NCBI RefSeq assembly: GCF_046524175.1
Contig: NZ_JBEFZF010000001.1
Location: forward strand, 248,001 to 312,000
From: Spongiivirga sp046524175
Lineage (GTDB): Bacteria > Bacteroidota > Bacteroidia > Flavobacteriales > Flavobacteriaceae
DNA: 64,000 nucleotides
Direction of reading: 5' to 3'
The position numbers and the translations under genes are program-made. Shown in pieces: positions 1 to 9,064 of the stretch (position 1 is its first letter; each line of letters starts with the position of its first letter). The notes beneath the pieces are model-generated. The model was not told the DNA's origin and did not search any database. It saw nothing but the letters and a program-made list of their open reading frames with translations.

Positions 1-1
1 G

Positions 2-1504
2 CAAAGAGAATTAGCAACCCAAATAAAAATTGAGGGTAGTAAAGTAATATCTCAAGAGGTGGTGGCGGCACCAAAAGGGACTTCTATAGCGGTAAAAAAT
101 CTCTTTTATAACATTCCAGCTAGACGAAATTTCTTAAAATCAAATCAGGTAGAACTACGGCATATCATTGATGAATTTCAACGGGTGGCATGTGCACATC
201 CTGATATTACATTCAATATGTATCATAATGGTGCTGAGCTTTTCAATTTACCAATATCAAATTATCGCCAACGTATCGTTGGGGTTTTTGGTGCAAAGAC
301 TAATGAAAAGTTGGTTCCAGTTGACGAAGACACTGACATTGTCAAAATTACTGGCTTTGTGGGCAAACCGGACTATGCTAAAAAGAGTAGGGGTGAGCAG
401 TTCTTTTTTGTAAATAACCGCTTTATAAAAAGCCCGTATTTAAATCATGCGATTAACAATGCGTTTGATGGACTTTTGAAGGATAAGGTGCACCCAAGCT
501 ACTTTTTATATTTGACAGTTGATCCAAAAAGTATCGATATCAATATCCACCCAACGAAGACGGAGATTAAGTTTGATGATGAGCATGCGTTATATGCCAT
601 ATTGCGATCAGCAGTAAAGCATAGTTTAGGGCAGTTTAATGTTGCTCCTGTACTTGACTTTGATCGCGATTCAACGATGGATACGCCATATTCATATCAG
701 CAAAAGACACCGACCACACCCAAAATTACTGTGGACGCTAACTTTAATCCGTTTGCTGATACAAAAACAAGGTCCAAAGTAGTTCCAAATATGCCTTACA
801 AGAAGAATGATACTGCTTCATGGGAAAGTTTATATGTTGGCGTGGAATCAAAATCCGTTGGACAACCAATAGATTTTAGTGAAATTGAATTGGAATCTGA
901 AGAGGTAACCGGATCATTGTTCGAAAAAAAGAAAGAAAATGAGCAGGGTACTACTTATCAATTACATAATAAGTACGTAGTGAGCAAGATCAAATCTGGT
1001 ATGATGATTATTGACCAGAATAGAGCGCACCAGCGCGTGCTGTATGAAAAGTTATTAGAGCAAATGACGGTTAAAGGCGGAATTAGTCAACAACTATTGT
1101 TTCCGCTATGTTTAGATTTTTCTACTAGTGATGTGGCATTAATTCAATCGGTAAAAGAAAATTTGGAAAATACGGGGTTTGTGTTTTCCAATATCAAGCA
1201 AGATACCATCGAGATTACGGGCATACCATTTAATATTTCGGAAAGCCAAGTGCGTTTAATTATTGATCAGTTATTGTCTGATTTTCAAAACGAAGTGCCA
1301 GATGTTATTTTTAGTCAAGTGGATTTAATGGCAAAGTCAATTGCAAAAAGTACAGCCATCAAAACTGGTGTAAGCTTGAGTGTAACTGAACAAGAATCGT
1401 TGGTAAATGATTTATTTGCTTGTAAAGAACCCACATTGGCTCCTGACAATAGACCGGCCTTTATTACTATTAGTATGGACGAATTAGAAAGAAAGTTTTT
1501 GTAA
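2..1504 (+). CDS. mutL: DNA mismatch repair protein MutL, 5' end missing
   Basis: The open frame runs in from the window edge (first full codon at 2), so the N-terminal ATPase motifs are mostly outside; 500 residues are visible. The conserved GHL-ATPase stretch with KGTSIAVKNLFYNIPARRNFLKS at 75-145 and the IDINIHPTKTEIKF segment near 532-576 identify MutL. The C-terminal dimerisation domain is present, but the metal-binding endonuclease motif known as DQHA(X)2E(X)4E reads DQNRAHQRVLYE (1013-1048), with the His and first Glu replaced. MutL couples MutS mismatch recognition to strand removal. It is followed without a gap by a rhomboid gene. Identity is certain; whether it nicks DNA is doubtful from the motif. 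Confidence 0.96.
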   Translation, partial: QRELATQIKIEGSKVISQEVVAAPKGTSIAVKNLFYNIPARRNFLKSNQVELRHIIDEFQRVACAHPDITFNMYHNGAELFNLPISNYRQRIVGVFGAKTNEKLVPVDEDTDIVKITGFVGKPDYAKKSRGEQFFFVNNRFIKSPYLNHAINNAFDGLLKDKVHPSYFLYLTVDPKSIDINIHPTKTEIKFDDEHALYAILRSAVKHSLGQFNVAPVLDFDRDSTMDTPYSYQQKTPTTPKITVDANFNPFADTKTRSKVVPNMPYKKNDTASWESLYVGVESKSVGQPIDFSEIELESEEVTGSLFEKKKENEQGTTYQLHNKYVVSKIKSGMMIIDQNRAHQRVLYEKLLEQMTVKGGISQQLLFPLCLDFSTSDVALIQSVKENLENTGFVFSNIKQDTIEITGIPFNISESQVRLIIDQLLSDFQNEVPDVIFSQVDLMAKSIAKSTAIKTGVSLSVTEQESLVNDLFACKEPTLAPDNRPAFITISMDELERKFL

Positions 1505-2260
1505 ATGTTTAGAATCACCGAAACAGTAAAACATTTATTGATCATTAATGTGATCGTGTTTATCGCTTCGCAAACTCCTATGTTTCAAACGCAAGCATAT
1601 GATTTACTTGCTTTGCATTTTCCTGCCAATGAAAAGTTTCAAATATGGCAAGTATTTACGCATATGTTTATGCATGGTAATGTACAGCATATACTATTTA
1701 ATATGTTCGCTCTTTGGATGTTTGGTACACAGGTAGAGCAGATGTTTGGAAGGAATAAGTTCATTTTTTTCTATATCGCCTCAGGATTAGGAGCCGCTTT
1801 CGTTCAATTAATAGCTTACTATGTTTCATACAATGGGGCTGTAGAGGCAATAACAGCAGCTGGTATGAGCCAAGATGCATTGCAAATGTTATTAAATGAA
1901 GGAAAATATAATACCACAATTTTACAGAATTTGAATCCTGAATCGCTGGAGACCGCTTTTCAAGCATATAACACAACTATGGTAGGGGCTTCTGGAGCAA
2001 TAATGGGAATATTGGTAGCATATGGAATGCTCTTCCCCAATGCGGAATTAATGATGATTTTTTTCCCTATTCCTATAAAGGCTAAGTATTTTATTCCGGC
2101 TATTATTGGATTGGATCTTTTTTCAGGAATAACTGGGACGTCGATTTTTAGCCCAAGTAATACGGCTTATTTTGCGCACGTAGGAGGTGCTTTAGCTGGA
2201 TTTATAATGATGTGGTACTGGAAAAAAAATCAGTTTAATCGTAATCGTTGGGATCGATGA
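1505..2260 (+). CDS. Rhomboid family intramembrane serine protease (first of two)
   Basis: This 251-residue protein has about six hydrophobic segments. The rhomboid catalytic dyad is visible as Ser163 in a GASGA motif and His225 in AHVGGALAGF; the early HxxxN pattern (HILFNMFALWMFG) is also present. Rhomboids cleave transmembrane segments of other proteins inside the inner membrane. The ATG follows the mutL stop codon directly and its own stop overlaps the next rhomboid (ATGA), so mutL and both rhomboids are probably cotranscribed. A loop of about 45 residues rich in Ala, Asn and Gln (about 1840-1980) lies between membrane segments. Substrates cannot be inferred from sequence. Confidence 0.93.
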   Translation: MFRITETVKHLLIINVIVFIASQTPMFQTQAYDLLALHFPANEKFQIWQVFTHMFMHGNVQHILFNMFALWMFGTQVEQMFGRNKFIFFYIASGLGAAFVQLIAYYVSYNGAVEAITAAGMSQDALQMLLNEGKYNTTILQNLNPESLETAFQAYNTTMVGASGAIMGILVAYGMLFPNAELMMIFFPIPIKAKYFIPAIIGLDLFSGITGTSIFSPSNTAYFAHVGGALAGFIMMWYWKKNQFNRNRWDR

Positions 2261-3129
2261 GTTTGATGCAAGACATACGTTATAAAATGGCTCGGCTAAA
2301 CCTTGCTGAAAAGTTAATAGTAGTAAATCTGTTAATTTTTATTGCCCCGCTAATTTTAAGAACTTTCTTTTTTCTTTTCAAAGCGGAGTTACCCGATTTT
2401 ATTTCTTGGTTTGAAATCAACTCTGATTTAAAAGAATTTATTATCAAACCATGGACCTTAATAACCTATAGTTTTTTTCATGGAGATTTCTGGCATATTT
2501 TCTGGAACATGATTGTACTCTACTATTTTAGTAGAATCTTTTTTAATCTTTTCGAAGCTCGTCGTTTTATCAATATCTATTTTCTTGGAGTAATAACAGG
2601 TGGCTTTGCTTTTTTAGCATGTTATAATCTTTTTCCGGTTTTTGAAACGCATAATAAAATGATTGGAGCATCAGCTGGGGTTAATGCGATATTGATTTTT
2701 GTGTGTACCTACCTTCCAAATAAAGAATTTAGAATTTTTAGCTTCGGAATTAAGCTTTGGTATATTGGTCTTTTTCTATTGATCAAAGATTTTATTGGTA
2801 TTGCTGGGCCCAATTCTGGTGGAGCAATTGCTCATCTAGGCGGAGCTGCATTAGGTTTTCTCCTAGCAAGAAATTTGCTAAAAGGAAAAGATTCGGGAGA
2901 ATGGTTTTCTAAATTAGTGGATAGCTTTACAAGTTTATTTTCGGTAAAAAAACGCACTCCTCTTAAAACTGTGCACAAAACCAAGACCAAAAAAGCAACT
3001 AAAAAACAACCAAAAACAGTCGATCAACAAAAAATTGATGCTATTCTAGATAAAATAAGTAAGTCGGGTTATGAGAGCTTAACGAAACAGGAAAAAGATT
3101 TCCTTTTTCAGGCAGGCAAAGATAATTAG
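2257..3129 (+). CDS. Rhomboid family intramembrane serine protease (second of two)
   Basis: This is a second, divergent rhomboid of 290 residues. I chose the ATG at 2257 because it overlaps the stop of the upstream gene (ATGA); a TTG at 2248 is also in frame. The dyad is Ser139 in GASAGV and His193 in AHLGGAALGF, and HIFWNM supplies the early His/Asn motif. After the membrane core there is a Lys/Thr-rich basic linker (about residues 235-262) and a short helical tail ending EKDFLFQAGKDN, which resembles the C-terminal cytosolic tail seen in many Bacteroidota rhomboids. It is part of the mutL-rhomboid operon. Catalytic residues are intact, so it is probably active. Confidence 0.92.
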   Translation: MSLMQDIRYKMARLNLAEKLIVVNLLIFIAPLILRTFFFLFKAELPDFISWFEINSDLKEFIIKPWTLITYSFFHGDFWHIFWNMIVLYYFSRIFFNLFEARRFINIYFLGVITGGFAFLACYNLFPVFETHNKMIGASAGVNAILIFVCTYLPNKEFRIFSFGIKLWYIGLFLLIKDFIGIAGPNSGGAIAHLGGAALGFLLARNLLKGKDSGEWFSKLVDSFTSLFSVKKRTPLKTVHKTKTKKATKKQPKTVDQQKIDAILDKISKSGYESLTKQEKDFLFQAGKDN

Positions 3130-3180
3130 ACTTATTATTTATCGTTAGGAAGCATCAATATATAGTATGTAGTTAACAAT

Positions 3181-4197
3181 TTGAAAAACCTAGGGCTATT
3201 ACATAAGTTATTGTTTATTTTTAACTCAGTCTTTGCACTGTTGTTGCTGCTTTCGTATGTATTACCATATGTGTTTCCCAAAACGTTCCCAACGGTTTCG
3301 GTATTAAGTCTTACGGTTCCTATTTTAATTATTATCAATTTGCTGTTTTTTATTTATTGGCTGATCCGATTAAAAAAACAATTGCTGCTCTCACTATTTG
3401 TTTTGCTTATAGGCTTTTCACATGTAACCTCATTATACCGCTTTGGAGGTAATGCTGATTTTTCTGAAAGCGATTTTACTATAATGAGCTACAATGTACG
3501 TTTGTTTAACAATTTTGAGCAGATAAAGGCTGATAGCATTGGGGATAAATTAGTCGGTTTTATCGCAGACCGCGACCCAAGTATTCTGTGCATGCAAGAG
3601 TTTCATAGGCGAAAAGATGTGGAAGGATATCGATACAAATACAAAAAGCTGAATAGCAATAAAAAGTCATCAGGTTTAGCTATCTATTCGAAATTTCCCA
3701 TAATCGATGCAGGCTCTGTTAACTTTCCCGATACCCATAATAATGCAATTTACGTTGATGTGGTCAAAGCAGATGATACAATACGTGTCTACAACGTACA
3801 TTTACAATCGCTTAAAGTAATTCCTGATCTTGATAAAATCAGGAAAGAAGATTCCAAAAAGTTATACGGCCGTATTGGGAATACCTTTGCGATGCAGCAA
3901 ACGCAGATTGAGTTATTTAATAAACACCGAAAAACATCTCCTTATAAAACTATTATCTGTACCGATTTGAATAATACCCAATATTCTAATGTGTACAAGC
4001 AAATATCAGAAGATGCACATGATGCATTTATAAAACGAGGAAGTGGTTTTGGCCGTACGTTCAATTTTAAGTTTTTTCCGGTGCGTATTGATTTTATTCT
4101 TGCCGATGATTCATTCGAAACCATGGCGTTTGACCGTTTTAAAATTCCATATTCTGATCATTATCCGGTGATGGCTGGTTTTTCTATTAAAGAGTAG
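3181..4197 (+). CDS. Endonuclease/exonuclease/phosphatase family protein, membrane anchored
   Basis: Three N-terminal hydrophobic segments (about residues 8-30, 36-62 and 66-82) are followed by an EEP-fold hydrolase domain. Its landmarks are IMSYNVRLFN, the acidic metal ligand in CMQEFH, a TDLNN segment and the C-terminal SDHYPVMAGF catalytic Asp-His pair. EEP proteins cleave phosphodiesters in nucleic acids, lipids or sugar phosphates, and the substrate cannot be told here. The start is a TTG at 3181; no in-frame ATG lies upstream in the short gap after the rhomboid gene. It probably belongs to the same transcript as the rhomboids, 51 bases downstream. Confidence 0.88.
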   Translation: MKNLGLLHKLLFIFNSVFALLLLLSYVLPYVFPKTFPTVSVLSLTVPILIIINLLFFIYWLIRLKKQLLLSLFVLLIGFSHVTSLYRFGGNADFSESDFTIMSYNVRLFNNFEQIKADSIGDKLVGFIADRDPSILCMQEFHRRKDVEGYRYKYKKLNSNKKSSGLAIYSKFPIIDAGSVNFPDTHNNAIYVDVVKADDTIRVYNVHLQSLKVIPDLDKIRKEDSKKLYGRIGNTFAMQQTQIELFNKHRKTSPYKTIICTDLNNTQYSNVYKQISEDAHDAFIKRGSGFGRTFNFKFFPVRIDFILADDSFETMAFDRFKIPYSDHYPVMAGFSIKE

Positions 4198-4274
4198 TCT
4201 CTAGTCAAAAGCCTTACCTTTTTATCACAATTGCAGGGCTGAGGTACCGTGTTTAGTATTCGAACTATTGGAAT

Positions 4275-4583
4275 TCACATCATCTGGCAATCAATAAAAT
4301 CTACTACTATGTGCCAAAATAATGCAAAGCCAATAATTCTTGTTTTTTTGAATATTGTTAAACATCCATATACTCCAACAGCCCAGTAGGAGTGAAGCGG
4401 ATGAAAATTTATGCTACAACGTGTTGGATCAAAAACTGGATTAGCCAAAAGGTGATCTAAATCAATGATCATGGCTAGTAAAAAAATGACATATACTTTC
4501 CATAATTTCTTTGGAACGAAAAGATATGCGAATAGTATAGGAACTACTAAATGAAGAGCATAATGAATTACACTTTGTGTCAT
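4275..4583 (-). CDS. DUF6122 family small membrane protein
   Basis: This 102-residue protein has three or four hydrophobic segments and the conserved polar motifs DLDHLLANP, DPTRCS and FHPLHSY. The pattern matches the uncharacterised DUF6122 family common in Flavobacteriia. The cluster of conserved His and Asp residues near the membrane face resembles metal-dependent membrane hydrolases (YdjM/LexA-regulated type), but that is inference. The ATG overlaps the stop of the upstream wbqC-like gene by four bases, and it is the last gene of the parA-to-lepB run. Confidence 0.8.
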   Translation of the reverse strand: MTQSVIHYALHLVVPILFAYLFVPKKLWKVYVIFLLAMIIDLDHLLANPVFDPTRCSINFHPLHSYWAVGVYGCLTIFKKTRIIGFALFWHIVVDFIDCQMM

Positions 4584-5203
4584 TTGCCTTCTATTTTGCT
4601 TCGCTCTAGATAAGAAATAGCATTTGGCCCCTCATTAAAAAGAAGGTCTAGCACAGATAAGTTAGATATAAAACCGTGTTTTGAAGAAAAAACTTGTGTA
4701 TATGGTGGCAAGAATATGCCCTGCGTCCGTTGTTTAGCGTTTACCAGGTATCTAAAATCATTATCATCACCATAAGCCTTAAAATCTTTACTTTTTTTAA
4801 TCTGCGTCTCTAAGGGAAGATTATCAGATAAAAATTGGTGACACTTTAAGTTAAAATTCATTAAACGTTCTTCCTTATCCTTATAAATAATGGCGAGTTC
4901 ATCTTCATAAAATTCAAAAAAAGGTGAAGTGCGATATGCTGATTCTAGGGATTTCCAATGTTCTTTTTGCCAGTTTTCAACGTATGAAATTAATACATCG
5001 GTATACTGTATCTTTTTACCTTTTTGATGCTGGACAGGAATATTAAGCAGTTGTTTACCGTTGGCGCCATAGATATACATGCGATTACGATAGGTTTGCT
5101 TTTGATAATTATCATGAGCTTCAAAAATGACATTTGGGTGCTGACTCATAATCGCATACTGAGCGATTGAACCAAAATAACAAGGATGGAGTAGTGGTGT
5201 CAA
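4580..5203 (-). CDS. WbqC family protein
   Basis: This 207-residue protein begins MTPLLHPCYFGSIAQYA and carries the WbqC-family pattern with NRMYIYGANGKQLLNIPV and a TSPFFEFYEDEL segment. WbqC-like proteins are found in O-antigen and cell-envelope loci and are predicted transferases of the N-formyl/acyl type, but their biochemistry is poorly defined. In Flavobacteriaceae the gene regularly follows signal peptidase I, as here (49-base gap). No signal peptide is visible, so it is probably cytosolic. Confidence 0.85.
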   Translation of the reverse strand: MTPLLHPCYFGSIAQYAIMSQHPNVIFEAHDNYQKQTYRNRMYIYGANGKQLLNIPVQHQKGKKIQYTDVLISYVENWQKEHWKSLESAYRTSPFFEFYEDELAIIYKDKEERLMNFNLKCHQFLSDNLPLETQIKKSKDFKAYGDDNDFRYLVNAKQRTQGIFLPPYTQVFSSKHGFISNLSVLDLLFNEGPNAISYLERSKIEGK

Positions 5204-5251
5204 TTGTCCTCAATGGGAAATCAGAATTTTAAATTCTGAATTAGTAAAATA

Positions 5252-6793
5252 TTATCCTTTTTTACGTTTTCTAAAAAAGTCAAAACCAAACCAAAGTGCT
5301 AGTAATATTAAAAAGTATTTCAGGTATGATACGCGTTCTCCGCTTCCGCCAACAGTAGTAAAGAAACGATCCCATCTTGGTTTTACCCCTTCAACAGTGT
5401 CATAGCTCATCCATATAAATACGGGCTTACCTAGTACATGATCAAATGGTACATAGCCCCAACTTCTTGAATCTAGACTATTATTGCGGTTGTCACCCAT
5501 CATCCAATAATAATCCTGACCAAAGGTATAGCTAGTGGCAATTTCACCATCAATTTTTATCTGATTGCCATTTACTTCTAGATTATGACCCTCATATTCG
5601 GTAATGATGCGTTTGTATAGCGGTAATACTTCTACATTAAGATTAACAGTTTTTCCCTTTTCAGGAATGTAAATAGGTCCAAAATAGTCAGTATTCCAAG
5701 AGTTGTTATTGCCAGCGGGGAATACCAAGGGTTCACTAATACCTTTTCCATTAGCAGCGCGTTCAATCGAAACTACGTTAGGATGATTTTTTAATTGTGC
5801 TGCAACTTCTGTCGTTAATGATGTGAAAACGTATTGATTGGCAGCTGTTTGTCCGTAATAATCAGGGTCAAGGTCATAGCGCTGGTGCATATATGACGGA
5901 TTGAACTGTCCGCCTTTTGTAGTAACAACATATTTAAACTGTGGCTCTGCTCTGTCGGGTAACACATTTTTCTTGCCGTTAATATAGACCCAACCTTCAC
6001 GCACTTCAAGCGAATCACCGGGTACGCCTACACAACGTTTTACATAGTTAGATTTTTTATCAATAGGTTTGTCGATAAAACCTTTGCTTTCATTTCCGTA
6101 TTCTACCCAATTGTCAGTTGGCCAACTAAAAACCACAATGTCATTGCGTTTTATTTTTTGAAATGCGGGCAAACGTAAATAGGGTAATTGAAGTTTATCT
6201 GTATATGATCGTATACTAGTTCCGGGAATTACATCATGAATCATGGGTAAAGCTATGGGTGTCATAGGTACCCGAACGCCATAATGAAATTTACTTACCA
6301 GCAAAAACTCACCTACCCTTAGGGTTTTATCCAATGATGGAGTAGGAATTACATAGGGTTGCATGAAATATGTGTGCACCATTGTTGCTGCCACAACCGC
6401 GAATAACACTGCACTTGTCCAAGTAGACACATTTTTGATGATCACTTCATCATCACGACCTATGTATTTCGTATCGCTTTTGTAGTTTATGTAAATAAGA
6501 TATATGTAGCAGGTGATGATCGACAAGAAAGTATATCTTTTTTTTCTATACCCAAATACATGTAGCCATTCATAAACAATCACTATTAAAATAATATTGC
6601 CTATAACAGGAAGAACAATTAGGAAAATCCACCACCAAGGCCGCTCAATAATTTTAAGTTGTACTATAATATTATAGAAGGGTACAAATGCTTCCCAGGC
6701 TTTTCTACCTGCTTTCACGAAGCCTTTCCAATAAATTATGCCGTTTAATAGTCCGAAAAACAAGGTGGCATATATAAAAAGGTCTATTGACAT
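5252..6793 (-). CDS. lepB: Signal peptidase I (long Bacteroidota type)
   Basis: LepB removes signal peptides from secreted proteins at the outer face of the inner membrane. The 513-residue protein has three hydrophobic segments in the first 150 residues. The serine box follows (VIPTPSLDKTL, with Ser as nucleophile), then the lysine box NYVKRCVGVPGDS and the GDNRNNSLDSRSWGYVP box; a C-terminal membrane helix ends in RKRKKG. The length is typical for Bacteroidota, where a roughly 150-residue insertion (about 270-400) separates the catalytic boxes. The gene lies 56 bases downstream of dapB in the parAB-dapB-lepB run. Confidence 0.96.
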   Translation of the reverse strand: MSIDLFIYATLFFGLLNGIIYWKGFVKAGRKAWEAFVPFYNIIVQLKIIERPWWWIFLIVLPVIGNIILIVIVYEWLHVFGYRKKRYTFLSIITCYIYLIYINYKSDTKYIGRDDEVIIKNVSTWTSAVLFAVVAATMVHTYFMQPYVIPTPSLDKTLRVGEFLLVSKFHYGVRVPMTPIALPMIHDVIPGTSIRSYTDKLQLPYLRLPAFQKIKRNDIVVFSWPTDNWVEYGNESKGFIDKPIDKKSNYVKRCVGVPGDSLEVREGWVYINGKKNVLPDRAEPQFKYVVTTKGGQFNPSYMHQRYDLDPDYYGQTAANQYVFTSLTTEVAAQLKNHPNVVSIERAANGKGISEPLVFPAGNNNSWNTDYFGPIYIPEKGKTVNLNVEVLPLYKRIITEYEGHNLEVNGNQIKIDGEIATSYTFGQDYYWMMGDNRNNSLDSRSWGYVPFDHVLGKPVFIWMSYDTVEGVKPRWDRFFTTVGGSGERVSYLKYFLILLALWFGFDFFRKRKKG

Positions 6794-6849
6794 ACGGTTA
6801 TTTTAGTTTTGTGCAAGAAACAAAAATTTATTTATTGACTTAAAGTCTA

Positions 6850-7551
6850 TTAGGCAATATTTAACACGTCTCTCATACTAAATACGCCTTTCTTACCTAT
6901 AATCCATTCTGCTGCTATAACGGCACCTAGTGCAAAACCTTCACGGCTATGAGCAGTATGAGTAATGTCTATGGTATCAACAGCAGAAGTGTAGCTAATG
7001 GTATGTGTTCCGGGAACATTAGGAGTGCGGACTGCTTTGATTGATATTTTTCCAGCCTCTTTCTTATCCAGTACCCAATCATCATGGATGCCATTTTTGA
7101 TAATACCTTCAGCCAGTGAGATCGCTGTGCCGCTAGGAGCGTCTAGTTTTTGAGTATGGTGTACTTCTTCTATTCCTACCGTGTACTGATCGAATTGACC
7201 CATCATTTTCGCTAGGTATTCATTCAATTCAAAAAAAATATTGACTCCTAAACTAAAGTTAGATGCATAAATAAACGCCCCGTTTTTTGCCTTACATAAG
7301 TCAGTTATCTTCTCATATTGATCTAACCATCCGGTGGTGCCGGAAATTATTGGAACATGATGTTCTAAGCATTTAGAAATATTTGATACTGCCGCGGTAG
7401 GAATACTGAAATCAATGGCGACATCTGCTTTTGTGATATCGTAGTCATGTTGATCTTTATCAACTTTTAAAACAATTTCATGTCCGCGTTTTATAGCTAG
7501 TTGCTCAATGGTTTTACCCATTTTTCCGTATCCTAAAAGGGCAATTTTCAT
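6850..7551 (-). CDS. dapB: 4-hydroxy-tetrahydrodipicolinate reductase
   Basis: DapB reduces hydroxy-tetrahydrodipicolinate with NAD(P)H in the lysine/diaminopimelate pathway. The 233-residue protein opens with the Rossmann motif GYGKMGKTIE and holds the substrate-binding signature HHTQKLDAPSGTA; GTHTISY lies in the C-terminal domain. It is shorter than the E. coli enzyme (273), as usual for Bacteroidota. It starts three bases after the stop of the DUF5683 gene, so translation is likely coupled. Confidence 0.96.
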   Translation of the reverse strand: MKIALLGYGKMGKTIEQLAIKRGHEIVLKVDKDQHDYDITKADVAIDFSIPTAAVSNISKCLEHHVPIISGTTGWLDQYEKITDLCKAKNGAFIYASNFSLGVNIFFELNEYLAKMMGQFDQYTVGIEEVHHTQKLDAPSGTAISLAEGIIKNGIHDDWVLDKKEAGKISIKAVRTPNVPGTHTISYTSAVDTIDITHTAHSREGFALGAVIAAEWIIGKKGVFSMRDVLNIA

Positions 7552-7554
7552 TTG

Positions 7555-8166
7555 TCAAAAATTATAAGAGATTGAAAGTGTCACACTGGTATTAAAGTTG
7601 AGTGGATCTTGATATATTTTTGGTGCAACACTTAGTCTTTCATTTACATTGTATTGTTGTAAGTGGGCATCAACATTAGCATCAATAATATTTAAAGCAT
7701 ATAGCCCCACGGTTATTAATAACGCAAGATCTCGGTTTCGTTGAAATAATTCTTGGGCTTCAATTAAAGACTGATTGGTAAGTCTGTCAAACTCTGTATC
7801 ATCATCGTTTAGATCCGGACCATCAAGACCAAGATTAAGTCTACGTTTAAACTCACCTCTAAATTTTTTGTATTCGTTATCGTTATTAATAAAAACGTAC
7901 ATTCCAGTGCCAATAGCGCCATACACTATAGGAATTTTCCAATATTTACGATTATAGGCTTGACCTAAACCGGGAAGTACAGCTGAATAGAAGGCAGCTT
8001 TTGCAGGCGCATTTGGGTTTAAGTTAACCCTTCTTGCTTTTTTAAATTTTGTTTTAACGGTATCAACTTTGATTGATAGACTATCCTTATTCGATTTTTT
8101 TTGAGACCAAATGTTGTTCGAAAAAGAGAAAATAAAAAAGAAGAGGAATATTAACCTAATCGTCAC
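7555..8166 (-). CDS. DUF5683 domain-containing membrane protein
   Basis: This 203-residue protein has an N-terminal signal peptide (hydrophobic residues 4-20, cleavage near IWSQ), a basic low-complexity stretch, and the DUF5683 core with AAFYSAVLPGLGQAYNRKYWK, a pattern conserved in Bacteroidota. A second hydrophobic segment lies near residues 73-90, and the C-terminus ends in a beta-like segment (VTLSISYNF) reminiscent of an outer-membrane strand. Function is unknown. The gene overlaps the parB stop by 11 bases and is fixed between parB and dapB in many flavobacterial genomes. Confidence 0.82.
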   Translation of the reverse strand: MTIRLIFLFFFIFSFSNNIWSQKKSNKDSLSIKVDTVKTKFKKARRVNLNPNAPAKAAFYSAVLPGLGQAYNRKYWKIPIVYGAIGTGMYVFINNDNEYKKFRGEFKRRLNLGLDGPDLNDDDTEFDRLTNQSLIEAQELFQRNRDLALLITVGLYALNIIDANVDAHLQQYNVNERLSVAPKIYQDPLNFNTSVTLSISYNF

Positions 8167-9058
8167 CCTTGATTAATTTTTTAAGACGTGTAAATTCTTG
8201 CTCAGAACCAAAAGGAATCACAATTTTTCCTTTACCACTTTTGGCAAATTTAACGTCAACGGCAGTCATAAAGTACTCAGAAAAGTCTTTTAACCCTTTT
8301 TTAATATATTTTGGGACTTCGTTAGTTGTAGTATCATCACCGATTTCCTGGGTAGCGTGATAGTTACGCACCAAACGTTCGGTGTCACGAACACTCAGGT
8401 TTTTTGTAATTACAGCCTCATAAATATCCAGTTGATCTCCTTTGTTTTCAACATTGATCAAAGCACGACCATGTCCCATACTTAAAAACCCATCTCGAAT
8501 ACCAGTTTGTACAATCGGATCTAGTTTTAAAAGTCGTAAGTAATTGGCAATGGTAGATCGTTTTTTACCAACACGCTCACTCATTTCTTCTTGCGTTAGC
8601 TTTACTTCATCGATTAAGCGTTGATAGGATAATGCGATTTCAATAGGATCTAGATCTTGGCGCTGAATGTTTTCGACCAATGCCATTTCGAGTGATTCTT
8701 GATCGTTGGCAATGCGTATATACGCAGGTATTACTTCAAGACCTAAAAGTTTAGAAGCTCGGTAACGACGTTCACCTGATACAAGTTGATACTTATTAAA
8801 GCCAAGTTTTCTAACGGTAATAGGTTGAATTACCCCCAGCTCTCGAATCGATGAGGCTAACTCGCGTAGCGAATCTTCATTAAAATTGGTCCGCGGTTGA
8901 AATGGGTTTACTTCAATAGCGGAAAGCTCTAATTCAACAATATTGCCTACAACTTTATCAGCGTTTTTATCAGATGCGGATTTAATATCGTTCTCCGGAT
9001 CTTTCAATAAAGCTGATAATCCTCTACCTAATGCTTGTTTTTTAGTAGCTTTTGCCAT
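8156..9058 (-). CDS. parB: Chromosome-partitioning protein ParB
   Basis: ParB binds parS centromere sites and loads onto DNA as a CTP-dependent clamp. The 300-residue protein shows the order usual for the family: basic N-terminus (ALGRGLSALL), ParB/Srx domain with NPFQPR and the GERRYRA nucleotide-binding box, VENIQRQDL, and a helix-turn-helix around the segment VGKKRSTIANYLRLLKL. It starts six bases after parA. I searched by eye for a CACGTG-centred parS site and did not notice one, but this was not exhaustive. Confidence 0.96.
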   Translation of the reverse strand: MAKATKKQALGRGLSALLKDPENDIKSASDKNADKVVGNIVELELSAIEVNPFQPRTNFNEDSLRELASSIRELGVIQPITVRKLGFNKYQLVSGERRYRASKLLGLEVIPAYIRIANDQESLEMALVENIQRQDLDPIEIALSYQRLIDEVKLTQEEMSERVGKKRSTIANYLRLLKLDPIVQTGIRDGFLSMGHGRALINVENKGDQLDIYEAVITKNLSVRDTERLVRNYHATQEIGDDTTTNEVPKYIKKGLKDFSEYFMTAVDVKFAKSGKGKIVIPFGSEQEFTRLKKLIKGDD

Positions 9059-9064
9059 ACACCT

